This document shows positions 33,300 through 42,180 of a stretch of 64,000 nt of DNA, one piece after another. The stretch lies in contig PLCN01000017.1 in the NCBI GenBank assembly GCA_003134785.1, positions 62,001-126,000 of the forward strand. The letters are read 5' to 3'. Below the pieces are notes generated by a model that made no database searches, was not told where the DNA came from, and saw nothing but the letters and a program-made list of their open reading frames with translations. Position 1 is the first letter of the stretch; every line of letters starts with the position of its first letter. A program made the translations under genes and the position numbers. Source of the DNA: Spartobacteria bacterium. GTDB lineage: Bacteria; Verrucomicrobiota; Verrucomicrobiia; Chthoniobacterales; UBA10450.

Positions 33300-33564
33300 G
33301 GGGCTGAAACCCGAAGTAGATACGAAGGAACGAAGTTTGCCATACGCATGGTAGATGAGGCTGGTATAGGTGAAACCCCGAATCGGCGCCGGAGTTTCCC
33401 GATTGCTCCCCGCATTGAAATCACGCTCCTGTTCTCGCAACGCCTCGAACGGCATCTCCCAGGCAAATAGTACTAATTGGCGGCTTGATCAGGATTTTTC
33501 CTAGTCGCCGGTAATCCGCCGGGCCGATGGCGAATAGACAAGACAGAGCCGAAATGAATGCATC

Positions 33565-34182
33565 ATGGCACTATTCCCCGAAATTCAATTTCCTCAGTTT
33601 GATGGTCCGAACGGTTCCTTCATCTGCGATGAAACGTTGATGGAAAAAATCACGCAACGGCAACAGCCCGCGCTCAAGGAATTGTATTCGCGCTATGCGA
33701 ATTCACTGCGCGGAATGATCGGGAGCGTGGTGAGAGAGGAGTCGGAAGCGGACGACGTCCTGCAGGAGTCGTTTCTCCAGATCTGGCGCGAGGCGCACAA
33801 TTATTCGCCGAAGGCGGGCAAGCCTCTCGGTTGGGTCATTACGATCGCGCGCCGGCGCGCCATCGATCGAGTGCGGCGGCGCGAATGTTACCGGCGCGCG
33901 AAACAACGCTTCGAGGATGAGACAAAGCCCGAGCCCCACGTGAATGGCCACGGCACCGCCTCGGACTTATCAGGACAGGACCTCCGGCGATTCCTCGGGC
34001 AGCAATTGCAGGCCCTGCCTCGAGTGCAACGCGAGGCGGTCGAGCTGGCGTATTTCAGCGGGTTGAGCCAGCGCGAAATCGCAGCCACAACGCGGACACC
34101 GCTGGGCACAGTGAAAACGCGGCTGCAACTGGGATTGCGGAAACTGACGCAGTGCGTGCGGCCGTTGCGCCACAAAATTTGA
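33565..34182 (+). CDS. ECF-type RNA polymerase sigma factor
   Basis: 205 residues. Sigma region 2 is clear (LKELYSRYANSLRGMIGSVV, EADDVLQESFLQIWREAHNY, PLGWVITIARRRAIDRVRRR) and region 4 follows a 35-residue polar linker (LQALPRVQREAVELAYFSGL, SQREIAATTRTPLGTVKTRL). It fits the SigK-like ECF group. Such genes usually lie beside an anti-sigma gene; none is found here, since the next gene is a glutaredoxin after a 378 bp gap filled by repeats. Regulation must come from elsewhere or from transcription. Confidence 0.9.
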   Translation: MALFPEIQFPQFDGPNGSFICDETLMEKITQRQQPALKELYSRYANSLRGMIGSVVREESEADDVLQESFLQIWREAHNYSPKAGKPLGWVITIARRRAIDRVRRRECYRRAKQRFEDETKPEPHVNGHGTASDLSGQDLRRFLGQQLQALPRVQREAVELAYFSGLSQREIAATTRTPLGTVKTRLQLGLRKLTQCVRPLRHKI

Positions 34183-34228
34183 ATCAACTTTCTTCATAGC
34201 GCCAGAAGCGCCCATGTGGAAATGGGTG

Positions 34229-34267
34229 GCCGGAGTTCCCGAAGGGGTTTTGGGCGGGGACTCCGGC
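34229..34267. repeat. Hairpin downstream of the sigma gene
   Basis: GCCGGAGTTCCCG pairs with CGGGGACTCCGGC across a 13 bp loop. It is placed about 45 bp after the stop codon, without a T-run, so either a factor-dependent terminator structure or another small repeat. Confidence 0.45.
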
Positions 34268-34301
34268 AGGCGCCTTTACGGTGCGGCGTGTGGGAGAGGT
34301 G

Positions 34302-34461
34302 GGTCATCCCGAGCCGCGTACACGGCGAGGGACCTCACAGTCGCACTTTGCGGCACACAGGGAGGTTGAGGCCTGCGCCGGCGGCGGACGCCTAATCTAC
34401 CGCGGAAGCGATTGAGCGATTGCGAGGTCCCTCGGCGCGCTACGCCAGCCTCGGGATGACC
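34302..34461. repeat. Family B long inverted repeat
   Basis: GTCATCCCGAGCCGCGTACA at the left and CCAGCCTCGGGATGAC at the right, with GGCGAGGGACCTCAC and TGCGAGGTCCCTCGGC inside and TCGCACTTTGCGGCACAC in the middle. More diverged than the copies at 6884 and 20173. Confidence 0.75.
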
Positions 34462-34560
34462 GGCGCGCCCTGGGCGATCGCCAAAGAGAAGCTCATGCCT
34501 TTGTTTCCAACGCCGTGAAGAGCGAATGCAAATCGCGGCGCGCATGCTACTTTAAGCGAC

Positions 34561-34896
34561 ATGGAAACGCCAAAGATCACTGCCTATTTGAAAACCACCT
34601 GCGGCTGGAGCGCCGGCGTGCGCGCCGTGCTCGCCAAATATAATCTCCCTTACACCGAGAAAGACATCATCCAGAACCCGGCTTTTCGCTGGGAAATGGA
34701 AACGAAAAGCGGCCAGCCGCTCTCGCCTTGTCTCGAAATCGACGAAAAAATGCTCGCGGACGTGAGCGGCGAGGAAGTGGAAGAATACCTGATCGAGAAC
34801 AAGCTGGTGCAGCCGAGCGGCGCCGATGCTGGCGTGCCGATCAACGCCCCCTGCCCCACCGAGCAGCATGATAGCGCAGTGCGGATGCGGTTTTGA
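34561..34896 (+). CDS. Glutaredoxin-like protein
   Basis: 111 residues, cytoplasmic. A glutaredoxin fold is indicated by ITAYLKTTCGWSAGVRAVLA with CGWS in the active-site position (a single cysteine, hence monothiol type), followed by YTEKDIIQNPAFRWEME, and SPCLEIDEKMLADVSGEEVE, which has the cis-Pro replaced by a SPC turn. The C-terminal 25 residues extend past the fold. Substrate unknown. It stands alone between repeat-filled gaps. Confidence 0.75.
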   Translation: METPKITAYLKTTCGWSAGVRAVLAKYNLPYTEKDIIQNPAFRWEMETKSGQPLSPCLEIDEKMLADVSGEEVEEYLIENKLVQPSGADAGVPINAPCPTEQHDSAVRMRF

Positions 34897-34898
34897 GG

Positions 34899-34997
34899 AA
34901 CGTTGAAGGTCGGAGCGTTGAAGAGTTGCAGCGGAACGCGTTGAACGGCTAAAGCGCCAGGGCGCTCTAAAGCTGCAACGCTTTGACCTTTCAACGC
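34899..34997. repeat. Imperfect inverted repeat
   Basis: ACGTTGAAGGTCGGAGCGTTGAAGAGTTGCAGC mirrors GCTGCAACGCTTTGACCTTTCAACG, written here as arms of about 25-30 bp with a 6 bp insertion, around GCGCCAGGGCGC. It fills the gap before the PBP1A gene. Confidence 0.55.
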
Positions 34998-35008
34998 ATC
35001 ACCTTTCC

Positions 35009-37168
35009 ATGAAGCTCCTCGCTCGCGCTTCGTCAAAAAAACGCGGACGCAAGTTTCGCCTCAGTTGGAAACTTGCGCTGCTTACGCTGCCGCTGGCCGC
35101 CGTCTTCAGCGTCATAGCGTTCTACGCTCTCTGGGCCCAGACGTTCGACCTGAAAACGGTCGGGGAGATGCCCGAGCGCAACACGGTCTTCGACGTGGAT
35201 GGAAAAATCTACAGCCGGCTCGCGGGCGCGAATCGGCTGAAGGTGGCGCTCAATGAAGTCTCGCCGTTTTTTGTCGATGCGTTGCTCGCGCGTGAAGACA
35301 CGCGCTTTTTCGATCACGGCGGGATTGATTGGCGCGGCATCGCCCGGGCGCTTGTGCGCGATGTGCTCAGCGGCTCGGCCAAGGAAGGGGCGAGCAGCAT
35401 CACCCAGCAGCTCGCGCGCAACAGCCTTCCGCTCGGCGGGCGAAACCTCAGCCGCAAATTGCTGGAAGCGATGGTGGCGCTGCGCATCGAACACGATTTC
35501 ACCAAGCAACAAATCCTCGAGCTCTACATTAACCGGATCTACTTCGGCTCCGGCTGCTACGGAGTGGAGACCGCATCGCTGGCTTACTTCGGAAAAAATG
35601 CGGCGAAGTTGAATCTTTCGGAAGCTGCGATTCTGGCTGGATTGATTCGCAGCCCGAATCGTTTTTCTCCGTTGAAGAATCCGGAAGGCGCGGCGTTGCA
35701 ACGCGACGCCGTGCTCAATCGATTGCTCGAGCTGAAGAAAATCAGCGCAGCCCAGGCAGATCAAGCCAGGCTGGCCAAAGTCGCTTCCCATCCGAAGCGG
35801 CTCGCGCAAATCCAGGAAAACTATGCGATGGACGCGGTCCAGCGGGATCTGAATCTCCTGCTTACGCCGGATCAGATCGATACTGGCGGACTCTATATTT
35901 ACACCACGCTCGATCCGACGGTGCAGGTGACGGCAACCCAAGCGCTCGAGACGCAACTGAGCAAGATCGAACACCAATCCAATTTCCATCATCCGGTGAA
36001 GGCAAATTATCGGCCGCCGGAAGATGGGGAGGATTCTTCGATGCCGTATCTGCAAGGGGCGCTCGTCGCGATCGATAATTCGAGCGGGGGAATTCGCGCG
36101 CTGGTCGGCGGCCGCGATTACGCGCAGAGCAAATTCAATCGCGCGCTGCCGCCGGCCAACCGGCAGATCGGCTCTTCGTTCAAGCCGTTCGTTTACGCGG
36201 TCGCGTTCACGCATGGGCTCCTGCCCGGCGCTGCGATCAGCGACGGCCCAATCGAGCCGGGAGAAATCCAGGGCGCGGGAAATTGGACACCGGGAAATTC
36301 CGACGGCACTTATGGCGGCGTTCAACCGGTTTCATACGGACTGATCCATTCGCGCAATACGATGAGCGTCCGCGTCGGCGAGATCGCCGGACTCGATGAT
36401 GTGCAGAAAGTCGCGACAACCGTTGGGCTCGGCGAAAACATTCCGCACGGGCCTGCGATTTTCATCGGCTCGTTTGAAACCAACCTGAAAGATCTGACTG
36501 CGGCCTACACCGTTTTCCCAAACGCCGGCGTTCGGAAACAAGCGTACATCATCGAGCGAATCGACGATCAGGATCACCATCCAATCTACCGAGCGGCGCA
36601 CGTCACGGTTCCCGCGCTCGATCCCGGCTCGGCCTGGATGACCTCGGAGCTGATGGAGCAAGTGTTGACCACAGGCACGGCGGCGAGCGCGAAGTCGTTA
36701 GGCTTCAAGCTTCCGGCCGCGGGGAAAACCGGAACAACCAACGATTACAAAGACGCGTGGTTTGTCGGCTACACGAACGCGCTGACCTGCGGAGTTTGGG
36801 TGGGCTTCGATCAGCCGACGACGATTATCCCGAAGGGATATGGCGCCGCGTTGGCCTTGCCGGTTTGGACGCAAGTGATGACGAAAGCGGCGCAGCGGTA
36901 TCCCGCGGAGCAGTTGCAGTCGACGCTTCCGATGACCCGCGTGACGGTTTGCACGATCTCGAATCACCTCGCCACGACCGGATGCAATGCTGCCGGGACT
37001 GCCTACGAAATCACTTTGCCCGAAGGTCATGTCCCGGAGGCTGTTTGTGAAATTCATGGCGGCACCCAGACGCAGTTCGCGCAGAAATTGCAGGATACGA
37101 CGCAAAAGGTGATCACCGCTCCAAACCGCCTTTTTCAATCGTTCCGGAAATTTTTCGGCGGTAAGTGA
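35009..37168 (+). CDS. Class A penicillin-binding protein (PBP1A type)
   Basis: Bifunctional peptidoglycan glycosyltransferase and transpeptidase, 719 residues. A basic N-terminus and one membrane helix (LALLTLPLAAVFSVIAFYAL) anchor it. The GT51 domain has LLAREDTRFFDHGGIDWRGI, EGASSITQQLARNSL, LLEAMVALRIEHDFTKQQIL and IYFGSGCYGVETASLAYFGK. The transpeptidase has S-x-x-K in IGSSFKPFVYAVA near 390, S-R-N in LIHSRNTMSVRVG near 447 and K-T-G-T in AGKTGTTNDYKDAWFVGY near 573. It works in the periplasm on cell-wall synthesis. The symbol mrcA or pbpC could not be fixed from sequence. Confidence 0.95.
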   Translation: MKLLARASSKKRGRKFRLSWKLALLTLPLAAVFSVIAFYALWAQTFDLKTVGEMPERNTVFDVDGKIYSRLAGANRLKVALNEVSPFFVDALLAREDTRFFDHGGIDWRGIARALVRDVLSGSAKEGASSITQQLARNSLPLGGRNLSRKLLEAMVALRIEHDFTKQQILELYINRIYFGSGCYGVETASLAYFGKNAAKLNLSEAAILAGLIRSPNRFSPLKNPEGAALQRDAVLNRLLELKKISAAQADQARLAKVASHPKRLAQIQENYAMDAVQRDLNLLLTPDQIDTGGLYIYTTLDPTVQVTATQALETQLSKIEHQSNFHHPVKANYRPPEDGEDSSMPYLQGALVAIDNSSGGIRALVGGRDYAQSKFNRALPPANRQIGSSFKPFVYAVAFTHGLLPGAAISDGPIEPGEIQGAGNWTPGNSDGTYGGVQPVSYGLIHSRNTMSVRVGEIAGLDDVQKVATTVGLGENIPHGPAIFIGSFETNLKDLTAAYTVFPNAGVRKQAYIIERIDDQDHHPIYRAAHVTVPALDPGSAWMTSELMEQVLTTGTAASAKSLGFKLPAAGKTGTTNDYKDAWFVGYTNALTCGVWVGFDQPTTIIPKGYGAALALPVWTQVMTKAAQRYPAEQLQSTLPMTRVTVCTISNHLATTGCNAAGTAYEITLPEGHVPEAVCEIHGGTQTQFAQKLQDTTQKVITAPNRLFQSFRKFFGGK

Positions 37169-37177
37169 GGTAACATC

Positions 37178-37531
37178 ATGGCCACCACTTTATTTCGGAT
37201 CGCCGCCGCACTTTGCTTGCTCGCGGTCGGTCTGGGCGCATTTGGCGCGCATGCCTTGAAAGCGACCTTGCAGGATCACGGGATGCTCGAGGTTTGGAAC
37301 AAAGCCGTGCTGTATCACTTTCTCCACGCGATCGCGCTTTTCGTTCTCGCGTTCCAGGGCGCCGGAAATCGAGCCGCGTATTTCTTGATCCTGGCCGGAA
37401 TTTTTTTCTTCAGCGGCAGTCTCTATGCATTGGCCCTGACGAACGTTCGCTGGCTTGGCGCCGTTACGCCGATCGGCGGACTCTGTTTCCTGGCTGGCTG
37501 GGCCTGGCTGATGATTTCACCGCCGCGCTAG
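37178..37531 (+). CDS. DUF423 membrane protein (YgdD/YwdK family)
   Basis: 117 residues with four membrane helices. Family signature GLGAFGAHALKATL follows the first helix, and KAVLYHFLHAIALFVLAF and FSGSLYALALTNVRWLGAVT match the rest of DUF423. Function unknown. It begins 9 bp after the PBP1A stop, so the two are probably co-transcribed. Confidence 0.9.
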   Translation: MATTLFRIAAALCLLAVGLGAFGAHALKATLQDHGMLEVWNKAVLYHFLHAIALFVLAFQGAGNRAAYFLILAGIFFFSGSLYALALTNVRWLGAVTPIGGLCFLAGWAWLMISPPR

Positions 37532-37552
37532 TCGCGTCGTGCCGCGAAATTG

Positions 37553-37680
37553 CGGCCTGTAGCCGCCTCGCTGTGCGGGGCGTTTGTTTTCGCGCCATCA
37601 TCTCACGCCGCCCACCCTCCTTCGCTTGCTTCGACGTGGCAGGCAGGGCGACGGCTACAAGGGGGCGGGTTACAGGGGCG
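37553..37680. repeat. Family F repeat
   Basis: CTGTAGCCGCCTCGCTGTGC at the left and GGGCGACGGCTACAAG at the right, 95 bp apart. It lies in the 204 bp gap before the MscS-type gene; the reading frame there is open, but this is repeat sequence. Confidence 0.55.
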
Positions 37681-37735
37681 TTGCTGCAACGACGCTTGTC
37701 GCCATCGTCTCCGCGCTGATAATCTAGCTCAGTTG

Positions 37736-39241
37736 ATGTTTACCCATTTGCTCGAAACCCAGAAGACTGCCGTCACCGCCATCGTTTTTGTCGGCACGTT
37801 TTTCCTGATGCTCACCCTCGGCCGATTGCTCAAGCGCCGCGCGGGCGTGCGCCTCGGAGTTCTCTTCCAGCTTTTTTGCATCACGCTCGCGTTCTATGCC
37901 GCGATCGCCGTCTACGGCGTGAATGTCGGATGGCGCAACCACGTTGACGCCGCCGCGATCCTCTTGAGCACGGCGTTCGTCCTCGCGCTGCTCGATCGCT
38001 ATCTTTGGGAAGTCTACTTCGAAAAGAAACGCCAGACCACGATCCCGCAATTCCTGCGTCAGGTGTGCGCGCTTTTCGTTTATCTGATCGCGCTGCTGGT
38101 CGTTTTGAGCGTGGTCTATCACGCCGAAGGGCAACTCAAGGCCCTGCTCGCCGGCTCGGGGATTGCCGCGATCGTCCTCGGATTCGCGACCCAGGATCTT
38201 TTCGGCGGAATCATCGCGGGGATCGCATTGCAAATCAGCCGGCCCTACAAAGTCGGCGACTGGCTCAACATCCAGGATCGATTTGCCGAAGTGATGGAGA
38301 TCAACTGGCGCTCGACCCGGCTGCGAACCAACGATGGCATTTACCTCGACATCCCGAACTACTCGATCGCCCGGAGCACGATCATCAATCTGCATTACCC
38401 GACGCAGATCCACGCGATGCGTTTGCGCGTCGGGATCGACTACAACGTGCCGCCAAATCGCGTGAAAGATTCGCTGCTTCGCGCCGCCTCGAGCGCCGAG
38501 GGCGTTATGCCGGAGCCCCACCCGAAAATCTTCCTGATGGATTTCGCCGAGTCCTCCGTCACTTACGAAATCAAATTCTGGATGGGAAACCATGCCGGCT
38601 ACAACGACGTCTGCGACGCGATCCGCACCAATATCTGGTACGAACTCAAACGGCAGCGCATCCCGATTCCGTTTCCGATTCGGACGCTCCACCTCGAGCG
38701 CAAGCGCGCACGCACCGCTCCGGAAGGACATGCCGAAGCCCAGGCGATCCTGCGCGGCGAACCGCTGTTCGATTGCCTGGACGAGGCGCAACTGGACAAT
38801 GTTTTGCACAGCGCGCGCATCAATCATTACGGCCGCGGCGAACGGGTGATCGAGGAGGGCGCGGAGGGTGACTCGATGTTCATCGTGTTGCGCGGCAGCG
38901 TACATGTTTCCGTTTTGCGGAATGGGTCGCACATCCGCCTCGGGAGCATGCGCTCGGGCGATTGTTTTGGCGAAATGTCGCTGCTCACGGGCGAACGGCG
39001 TTCGGCTACGATTCGCGCCGACAACGATTGCGAAGTCCTGGAGATCAGCAAAGAGGTCATGGGCGAGGTCATGCGCGATTCGCCCGGATGCCTGACTCAG
39101 CTCAGTGAGATTCTGGCGAAACGAAAGCTCGAAGGTGAAGGCATTTTGAGAGATGCGGTCCAGCCGGGTGATAATGGGGAGAAGGAACTCGAATATCGCG
39201 CCTCGTTTCTGCGCCGTTTGCGCACGGTTTTCGAATTGTGA
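37736..39241 (+). CDS. MscS-type channel with C-terminal cyclic-nucleotide-binding domain
   Basis: 501 residues from ATG 37736; the frame is open to 37550 but that part is repeat DNA. Five N-terminal membrane helices include the pore helix with ALLAGSGIAAIVLGFATQDL then FGGIIAGIALQISRPYKVGD (MscS signature). The cytoplasmic beta domain follows (GIYLDIPNYSIARSTIINLH). From about residue 375 a cNMP-binding fold appears: GERVIEEGAEGDSMFIVLRG, GDCFGEMSLLTGERRSATIR. Such fusions form the bacterial cyclic-nucleotide-gated (bCNG) group; gating by tension, by cNMP or by both is not settled for this one. The stop is followed by a family F repeat. Confidence 0.9.
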   Translation: MFTHLLETQKTAVTAIVFVGTFFLMLTLGRLLKRRAGVRLGVLFQLFCITLAFYAAIAVYGVNVGWRNHVDAAAILLSTAFVLALLDRYLWEVYFEKKRQTTIPQFLRQVCALFVYLIALLVVLSVVYHAEGQLKALLAGSGIAAIVLGFATQDLFGGIIAGIALQISRPYKVGDWLNIQDRFAEVMEINWRSTRLRTNDGIYLDIPNYSIARSTIINLHYPTQIHAMRLRVGIDYNVPPNRVKDSLLRAASSAEGVMPEPHPKIFLMDFAESSVTYEIKFWMGNHAGYNDVCDAIRTNIWYELKRQRIPIPFPIRTLHLERKRARTAPEGHAEAQAILRGEPLFDCLDEAQLDNVLHSARINHYGRGERVIEEGAEGDSMFIVLRGSVHVSVLRNGSHIRLGSMRSGDCFGEMSLLTGERRSATIRADNDCEVLEISKEVMGEVMRDSPGCLTQLSEILAKRKLEGEGILRDAVQPGDNGEKELEYRASFLRRLRTVFEL

Positions 39242-39248
39242 AAGAGCG

Positions 39249-39335
39249 CCTGTAGCCGCTTCGCTGTGCGAAGCGCCGTGATTGCCAGCACGCTAGTTCC
39301 ATATCCCCCGCAGGGCGCCGGCCACAGGGCCGATT
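39249..39335. repeat. Family F repeat
   Basis: GCCTGTAGCCGCTTCGCTGTGC near the left edge and GCCGGCCACAGGGC at the right, with a pair of GCGAAGCG-type inner arms. Located 8 bp after the MscS-type gene. Confidence 0.5.
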
Positions 39336-39390
39336 AAGATTGCCAGCGAGGTAAAACTTACTAAAGTCCCCCACTTTCAACGGAGCCATT

Positions 39391-41466
39391 ATGACCTTCC
39401 TCGCCTTCAATATTCTGCACTCCGGTGTGACGCTTTCCATGGTCTGCGCCCTCGTTGGATTAGCGTTCGCATTTTTGTTGATCAAGGCCGTCATCCGCTT
39501 GTCTCCAGGGAATGATCGGATGCGCCAGATCGCCGGCGCGATTGAAGAAGGAGCGAAGGCTTACCTGAAACGGCAGGTCATGACGATCAGCGTGATTGCC
39601 ATCGTGATCTGCATCCTTCTCTACATTTTTCGAGACCAGGCTACCGCGATCGGATTTCTGATAGGCGCTTTTTGCTCTCTCGCGGCCGGCTACATCGGGA
39701 TGCGGATCGCGGTGCTGGCCAACACCCGCACTACCCAGGCGGCCACTCAGTCACGCTCCGCGGCGATGCGGGTCGCATTTAACGGTGGCGCGGTGACCGG
39801 CCTTCTCGTGGTCGGCCTCGCGCTTCTCGCCGTCGGCACGTTTTACACGCTGGCCAAGCAATGGATGGCGCCCGATCTCGCGGTAAAAAGCCTGGTGGGC
39901 CTAGCGCTCGGTTCGAGTTTGATCAGCGTTTTCGCGCGACTCGGCGGCGGCATTTACACCAAGGCGGCGGACGTGGGCGCGGATCTCGTCGGAAAAATCG
40001 AGAGCAACCTCGAGGAAGACGATCCGAGAAACCCCGCCACCATCGCGGACAATGTGGGCGACAACGTGGGTGATTGCGCCGGCATGGCCGCGGACGTGTT
40101 CGAGACCTATGCCGTCAGTTTGATCGGCGCGATCCTGGTCGGCGCCTTGACGCTCGCGGCGTATCCGGCAGCGATCATTTACCCCTTCGTTCTCGGCGGC
40201 ATCTCTGTCCTCGGAGCGATCATCGGAATTCTTTTCGTTAATCTCAGCGGTGGAAAACCCGCCACCGTCTTGATGGGCGCGGTTGGCGCGAGCGCGCTCG
40301 TCTCAGCCATTCTCTTTTGGCCCGCGACGCATTTGCTTTTTCCTGATCCGATCATGATCGCCGGCCTGGCGCGTTCCGCGAACGACCTCTATTTCGCCTC
40401 CCTGGTCGGCCTGCTCATGACCGGCGTGGTCGTCGTCATCACGAACTATTATACTTCGATGAGTTATTCTCCGGTCCGGAAAATTGCGAAAGCTTCCGAG
40501 ACCGGCCACGCCACCAACATCATCGCGGGACTTGCGATCGGCCAGCACGCCACTGCGTTGCCCGTCGGTTTCATCGGCATCGCGATCCTGCTCAGTTATC
40601 ACTTCGCCGGTCTGTACGGAATCGCGATCGCGGTGACGAGCATGCTCTCAATGGCGGGGATCATTATCTCGCTCGATGCCTTCGGTCCTATTACCGATAA
40701 CGCGGGCGGTATTGCCGTCATGAGCAATCTGCCGAAAGAAATTCGCGGGATCACCGATGAGCTGGACGCCGTAGGCAACACCATGAAGGCGGTCACGAAA
40801 GGCTATGCTATCGCTTCCGCCGGGTTGGCGGCGCTGGTGCTTTTCGGCTCCTATGTCGAGGAATTGAAAGCCCATTTCGGGGCGAACCATCGCACCTACT
40901 CATTCGATTTTTCGTTGAACGACCCAAAAGTAATCATCGGTCTTTTCATTGGCGGATTACTGCCTTTCGTCTTCACCGCTTTTAGCATGGACGCCGTCGG
41001 CAAAGCGGCTGGCGCCGTAGTGAGGGAAGTGCGGCGGCAACTCACGGCGAAGCCGGGGATCTTGCGCGGAGAAGACGTTCCGGAATATGGCACCTGCGTC
41101 GACATTGTGACGAAAGCCGCGTTACGCGAAATGATTGTCCCGGCGCTGCTGCCAGTTGTGTTCGTTATCGCAGTGGCAATGATCAAACCGCTCGGTCCCG
41201 TCGTCCTCGGCGGAATGCTCGTCGGCACGATCGTGACCGGATTATTCGTCGCGATCGCGATGACCTCGAGTGGTGGCGCATGGGACAATGCGAAAAAATT
41301 CATCGAGGAAGGAAATCTCGGCGGTAAAGGTTCATTCGCTCACGCCGCGTCGGTGACGGGCGACACCGTCGGTGATCCTTACAAAGATACTGCCGGCCCG
41401 GCGATCAATCCGATGATCAAGGTCGTGAACATCGTCGCGATTCTGATTATCCCGATTTTCTTCTAG
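39391..41466 (+). CDS. hppA: K+-independent H+-translocating inorganic pyrophosphatase
   Basis: Membrane pump that uses pyrophosphate to move protons. 691 residues with about 16 membrane helices. Catalytic motifs are visible: [39 protein letters not shown], and near the C-terminus [20 protein letters not shown]. In the K+-sensing region the sequence is [20 protein letters not shown]; the Lys in GNTxKA and the Thr three residues later are those of the K+-independent class (A/G in K+-dependent enzymes). It would recycle PPi energy under low-energy conditions. Confidence 0.96.
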   Translation: MTFLAFNILHSGVTLSMVCALVGLAFAFLLIKAVIRLSPGNDRMRQIAGAIEEGAKAYLKRQVMTISVIAIVICILLYIFRDQATAIGFLIGAFCSLAAGYIGMRIAVLANTRTTQAATQSRSAAMRVAFNGGAVTGLLVVGLALLAVGTFYTLAKQWMAPDLAVKSLVGLALGSSLISVFARLGGGIYTKAADVGADLVGKIESNLEEDDPRNPATIADNVGDNVGDCAGMAADVFETYAVSLIGAILVGALTLAAYPAAIIYPFVLGGISVLGAIIGILFVNLSGGKPATVLMGAVGASALVSAILFWPATHLLFPDPIMIAGLARSANDLYFASLVGLLMTGVVVVITNYYTSMSYSPVRKIAKASETGHATNIIAGLAIGQHATALPVGFIGIAILLSYHFAGLYGIAIAVTSMLSMAGIIISLDAFGPITDNAGGIAVMSNLPKEIRGITDELDAVGNTMKAVTKGYAIASAGLAALVLFGSYVEELKAHFGANHRTYSFDFSLNDPKVIIGLFIGGLLPFVFTAFSMDAVGKAAGAVVREVRRQLTAKPGILRGEDVPEYGTCVDIVTKAALREMIVPALLPVVFVIAVAMIKPLGPVVLGGMLVGTIVTGLFVAIAMTSSGGAWDNAKKFIEEGNLGGKGSFAHAASVTGDTVGDPYKDTAGPAINPMIKVVNIVAILIIPIFF

Positions 41467-41468
41467 CA

Positions 41469-41592
41469 GTAGCCGCCGCCTCTTTCGAAGGGACATGCTT
41501 CCGCATGTCCCGAATGAGTAGAAGCTCGTCACTCGGGTTTGATGCGACGCATGTTCTCGCGCTTCGCATAGCGAAGCGGCCACAGGAGCTTG
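41469..41592. repeat. Family F repeat with inner ATG-type palindrome
   Basis: AGTAGCCGCCGCCTC at the left and CGCTTCGCATAGCGAAGCGG then CCACAGG at the right; inside is GGGACATGCTTCCGCATGTCCC (41490-41511), a perfect 10 bp palindromic pair. The element follows the hppA stop by 2 bp. Confidence 0.55.
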
Positions 41593-41712
41593 TCGACCTT
41601 CGGCAGGATCACTCGCCACTCGCGCGTTCTGGTTTGACAGAATAGGCCAGTCAATCGACAACTGAGCCCCAACCTCTTCGCTTTCCGAACCAAAGGAACG
41701 AGGGTAAACCCG

Positions 41713-42105
41713 ATGGAAGAACAGCGCGATTATCAATTGGTCTCGGCCGACCAGACAGCCTTGAAAAAGGAACTGGCCAAGCCCGATGCCGGAGCAACTC
41801 CGTTCAAGGTGGTGGTCGATCCGGAGATGCGGATCAAACTGCGGCGCGCTTTAATCGAGCTGATCGATTACCACGACGAAGCCCTGGCCGAACATTTCGC
41901 CGAAGGGAAACTCGCGCTCGAATCGTACAAGGAATACATCGAGCTTTTCGCGCGCAGTCTCAAAGAAACCATGGAGAGCCGCGAGGGCGTCTCGTATCTG
42001 CTGCGCGCGGTTGGGTTCGAGGTGCCGGCGGAGGAAATCAATCTTCATCCCGACCTGCGCTGGAAGCGCGGGAAACCGGGAGCGTTCGGTTCCAGTCTTC
42101 TCTAG
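41713..42105 (+). CDS. Hypothetical protein, helical
   Basis: 130 residues, soluble, mostly helical (MRIKLRRALIELIDYHDEAL, FAEGKLALESYKEYIELFAR, KETMESREGVSYLLRAVGFE). No motif recognised. Ends 75 bp before the receiver/MBL gene on the same strand, so it could belong with it. Its start ATG is supported by AAACCCG upstream only weakly. Confidence 0.65.
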   Translation: MEEQRDYQLVSADQTALKKELAKPDAGATPFKVVVDPEMRIKLRRALIELIDYHDEALAEHFAEGKLALESYKEYIELFARSLKETMESREGVSYLLRAVGFEVPAEEINLHPDLRWKRGKPGAFGSSLL

Positions 42106-42180
42106 ATCATTCAAGAGTCTGGCCCGGCGAAAACTCTTGGTTTCACAAGTGTCGGCTGACAGAATCCCGCGCTAAAGCCC

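Noticed and set aside
37550-37735. 62-codon extension of the MscS-type gene
   Set aside because: It translates a family F repeat; the ATG at 37736 starts the first membrane helix.
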